6,957 bases of DNA from Acetobacteraceae bacterium. GTDB taxonomy: Bacteria; Pseudomonadota; Alphaproteobacteria; Acetobacterales; Acetobacteraceae. Positions within the stretch are counted from its first letter, which is position 1; every line of letters begins with the position of its first letter. Location: positions 1-6,957 of the forward strand of contig DAHWBL010000382.1 of the NCBI GenBank assembly GCA_027323595.1, written 5' to 3'. Made by a program: the position numbers and the translations under genes. The notes under the pieces were generated by a model, which had not been told where the DNA came from, searched no databases, and saw only the letters and a program-made list of their open reading frames with translations. This document shows positions 4,811-6,957 of the stretch, piece after piece.

Positions 4811-4817
4811 AAACAGC

Positions 4818-5693
4818 ATGAGCAACCAGCTTCCGGACGTGCAGCAGCACGGCATCTTTCACCGCCGCTTCGGTGACGTGGTGGTCACCGCCATCTCCGA
4901 CGGCCACATCCAGGCGGCGCTGGGCGTGTTCCAGGGCATCACCGCCGAACAGGGCGAGGCCGAGCTGGCCCGCGCCTTCCGCCCATCCCCGCCCAGCTTC
5001 GCGGTCAATGTGTTCGTCGTGCGCGCGGCCGGGCGCACCGCGCTGATCGATGCCGGCGGCGGCGACATCTATCCCGCCGCCGGACGCATGATGGCAGCCC
5101 TCGCCGCCTGCTCCATCGCCCCGGAATCGGTGGACACGGTGCTGCTCACCCACACCCACCGCGACCATGTGCGCGGGCTGGTGGATGCGCACAACAAGGT
5201 GCGCTTCGCCAACGCGCGGGTGCTGGTGCATCAGGCCGATCTCGATTTTTTCCTCGATCCCGCCAAGGCCGAGGGCATGCCCGCCCCGATCGCCACCACC
5301 TTCCCGGTGGTCGAGGCCTCGCTGCGCCCCTATGGCGACCAGGTCGTGGGCTTTCGCGGCGAGGTGGAGCTGTTCCCCTCGGTCAGCTCGGTGGAGCTGC
5401 CCGGCCACACGCCCGGCCATTGCGGCTTCGCCGTGGGCGGGCGCGACGGCGTGCTGATCTGGGGCGATGTGATGCATCTGCCCGAGGTGCAGGCGGCCTA
5501 TCCGGATGCGACGCTGGTGTTCGATTTCGACGGAGCGCAGGCCGCCGCCAGCCGGCGCAAGACGCTGGAACTGGCCGCCTCCGAGCGCCTGCTGGTCGGC
5601 GGGATGCATCTGCATTTCCCCGGCCTCGCCCACGTCGTGCGCCGCGACGCCGCCTTCGCGGTGGTGCCCGAGCCTTGGACCAGCGCTTACTGA
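4818..5693 (+). CDS. metallo-beta-lactamase-fold hydrolase
   Basis: This is a dinuclear-metal hydrolase of the metallo-beta-lactamase superfamily, in the broad group that includes N-acyl-homoserine lactone lactonases; the substrate cannot be read from the sequence. The 291-residue product has all metal-binding motifs in order: HTHRDH (112-117: H112, H114, D116, H117), GHTPGH with H197, WGDVMH with D217, and GMHLHFPG with H264. Upstream are a strand region VVVTAISDGHI (21-31) and FAVNVFVVRAAGRTALIDAGGGD (61-83), typical of these enzymes. No signal peptide is seen, so it should be cytosolic. The start ATG has a strong AAGGGGGG site. It lies 28 nt after the DUF815 ATPase on the same strand and its stop is 7 nt from the stop of a convergent substrate-binding protein. 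Neither neighbour reveals its role. Confidence 0.9.
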   Translation: MSNQLPDVQQHGIFHRRFGDVVVTAISDGHIQAALGVFQGITAEQGEAELARAFRPSPPSFAVNVFVVRAAGRTALIDAGGGDIYPAAGRMMAALAACSIAPESVDTVLLTHTHRDHVRGLVDAHNKVRFANARVLVHQADLDFFLDPAKAEGMPAPIATTFPVVEASLRPYGDQVVGFRGEVELFPSVSSVELPGHTPGHCGFAVGGRDGVLIWGDVMHLPEVQAAYPDATLVFDFDGAQAAASRRKTLELAASERLLVGGMHLHFPGLAHVVRRDAAFAVVPEPWTSAY

Positions 5694-5700
5694 GCCAGCA

Positions 5701-6882
5701 TTATTCGAAAGCGCAGGCCGGCAGCATCGGGCGGACCACATCCTCCGCCGCCAGGCTGCCGGTCTTGCGGAAACTGTCGAATTTGCCGTCCATCTCTGCG
5801 GTTTTCTTCACCTCATAAATATCCACGCCGGTCATCATGCGGCCATCGGCGCGCACCCGCGCGGGCTTGCCGAAATAATCCGCCGTCAGCGACTTGATCT
5901 TCGCCATCACCGCCGCCGCCTCGGTGGTGCCCGCCGCCGCCACCGCGTTCAGATAATGCGTCACCGCGGCGTAGGCGTCGGCCTGCTGGTTGCCCGGCAT
6001 CGCCCCCATCTTCGCCTGATAGCGCCGGGCGAAATCGCGCGCCCGCGGGCTCTGGTCCCAGTAGAACTGCTCCACCGCGAACAGCCCCTGCGCGCTGTCC
6101 GCGCCCAGCGCATCGAGGTCGGATTGTTGCAGCAGCGGCGCCACGATCATCTGTCCCGGGCGCGGCATCCCGAACTCGTGCGCCTGCTTGAGATTATTCA
6201 CCAGCATGTCCGACGCGGTGGCCAGCGCGATGACATTGGCGCCCGAGCTTTGCGCGGCCAGCAGATATTGCGCGTAGTCGGTGGTGCCGACCGGATAGCG
6301 CGAGGCGCCGAGCGAACGCCCGCCAAGCTTTTCCAGTGCGGCGATGCTGTCGCGTTCGAGCGACTGGCCGAGCGCGTAATCGACGGTGATGAAATACCAT
6401 TGGTTGCCGCCGCGCGCCATCACCGCGCGCGGCACCGCCTGCGACAACATATAGGAATCCGCTGCCCAGTGCAGCGTGTACGGCGAGCAGTGGGCGGAGG
6501 TGAGGTCCGAGGTCAGCGGCGAGGTGGCCAGATAGATGCGCTTTGCCGCCCGCGTCATGTCCGCCACATTGAGCGCCGCGGCCGACATCGCGACATCGCC
6601 GATCGCGTCATAGCCCTCATCGATCCATTTGCGCGCCTGCGCGCTCGCGACATCGGGCTTGAGCGCGAAATCCGCGTCATCGAGCTGGATTTTTCGCCCC
6701 AGCACGCTGCCGCCGAAATCCGCCACCGCCATGCGCGCCGCCGCCACCGTGCCCGGACCGCCTGAGGCCGCGCCGATGCCGGTCTCATTGGTGACAAAGC
6801 CGATTCGCACCGGCTGCGCGCGCGCCACACCGGCCAACGACACGGCTCCCGCGAGCAGCAACATCGTCATGATCGCGCGCAT
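5701..6882 (-). CDS. ABC transporter substrate-binding protein, branched-chain amino-acid type
   Basis: This is a periplasmic binding protein of the leucine/isoleucine/valine class (Peripla_BP_6 fold), which delivers a small solute to an inner-membrane ABC permease; the ligand is not predictable. The 393-residue precursor has a signal peptide MRAIMTMLLLAGAVSLAGVARA with likely cleavage after ARA (22). Family blocks follow: VRIGFVTNETG (25-35), GTVAAARMAVADFGG (44-58), CSPYTLHWAADSYML (132-146), WYFITVDYALGQSLERD (162-178), GTTDYAQYLLAAQSSGANVIALA (199-221) and QQADAYAAVTHYL (299-311). C132 and C390 are the only cysteines and could form a disulfide. ATG 6880-6882 is chosen for the signal peptide and a G-rich Shine-Dalgarno 5 nt upstream; an in-frame ATG at 6936 is less likely. 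No permease or ATPase is present. It is convergent with the hydrolase gene, with a 7-nt gap. Confidence 0.93.
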   Translation of the reverse strand: MRAIMTMLLLAGAVSLAGVARAQPVRIGFVTNETGIGAASGGPGTVAAARMAVADFGGSVLGRKIQLDDADFALKPDVASAQARKWIDEGYDAIGDVAMSAAALNVADMTRAAKRIYLATSPLTSDLTSAHCSPYTLHWAADSYMLSQAVPRAVMARGGNQWYFITVDYALGQSLERDSIAALEKLGGRSLGASRYPVGTTDYAQYLLAAQSSGANVIALATASDMLVNNLKQAHEFGMPRPGQMIVAPLLQQSDLDALGADSAQGLFAVEQFYWDQSPRARDFARRYQAKMGAMPGNQQADAYAAVTHYLNAVAAAGTTEAAAVMAKIKSLTADYFGKPARVRADGRMMTGVDIYEVKKTAEMDGKFDSFRKTGSLAAEDVVRPMLPACAFE

Positions 6883-6907
6883 CTTTTCCCCCCGAACGTT
6901 TGGCCCG

Positions 6908-6936
6908 AGCCTCGCCGCTGGGCGCGCGCCGGTCAA
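6908..6936 (-). promoter_or_regulatory. possible promoter of the substrate-binding protein gene
   Basis: On the minus strand TTGACC (6931-6936) is a good -35, but the hexamer 17 nt on, GAGGCT (6908-6913), is a poor -10. The spacer begins with GGCGCGCGCC (6921-6930), a perfect 10-bp palindrome that could be an operator or only GC-rich sequence. The poor -10 would fit a promoter that needs an activator. Confidence 0.25.
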
Positions 6937-6957
6937 GCGGATGTGATCAGCGTCTGC

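Noticed and set aside
5694..5700. Shared terminator between the hydrolase and the binding protein
   Set aside because: The gap is only 7 nt, and no hairpin with a T-run spans the two stops.
5506..6765. 419-codon plus-strand open frame opposite the substrate-binding protein
   Set aside because: Its composition is rich in Arg and His with no motif, and it overlaps two well-supported genes.

Overview
The window is GC-rich and gene-dense. It reads as a piece of alphaproteobacterial chromosome, most likely from an Acetobacteraceae-like member of the Rhodospirillales. That placement is an inference from three things: the third-position G/C bias, the pairing of a cytochrome bc1 assembly chaperone with a DUF177 gene, and the divergent bamE gene. 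Eight complete genes and one partial gene cover almost all of it. I see no rRNA, tRNA, CRISPR array, transposase or phage gene.

Positions 1-2715, minus strand, hold a conserved housekeeping block. In transcription order it is: ubiquinol-cytochrome c chaperone, DUF177/yceD, rpmF (ribosomal protein L32), plsX and fabH, the last cut by the window edge. The first two genes overlap by ATGA. A 142-nt gap before rpmF carries a likely internal promoter and a C-rich tract that could form a G-quadruplex on the transcribed strand. The block joins ribosome assembly to the start of fatty-acid and phospholipid synthesis, as the yceD-rpmF-plsX-fabH cluster does in many proteobacteria. Divergent from it, on the plus strand, is bamE (2856-3425), an outer-membrane assembly lipoprotein. 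Its signal peptide contains an in-frame 33-bp tandem duplication.

Positions 3452-4789 hold yajC (minus strand, convergent with bamE) and a divergent DUF815 AAA+ ATPase (plus strand). secD and secF, the usual partners of yajC, do not follow it. The ATPase appears to start at a CTG codon behind a well-placed Shine-Dalgarno sequence, so start finders limited to ATG/GTG/TTG would drop its first 36 residues.

Positions 4818-6882 look more accessory: a metallo-beta-lactamase-fold hydrolase (plus strand) that meets, after 7 nt, a periplasmic amino-acid-type ABC substrate-binding protein (minus strand). No permease or ATPase for the transporter lies in the window.

Three proposed promoters (chaperone, rpmF, yajC) share a CTATG-type -10 hexamer and a TTG-type -35 at 16-17 nt spacing. 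I found no convincing new biological system. The points most worth checking are the CTG start, the bamE signal-peptide duplication with its start-stop leader, the separation of yajC from secDF, and the G-rich tract before rpmF.
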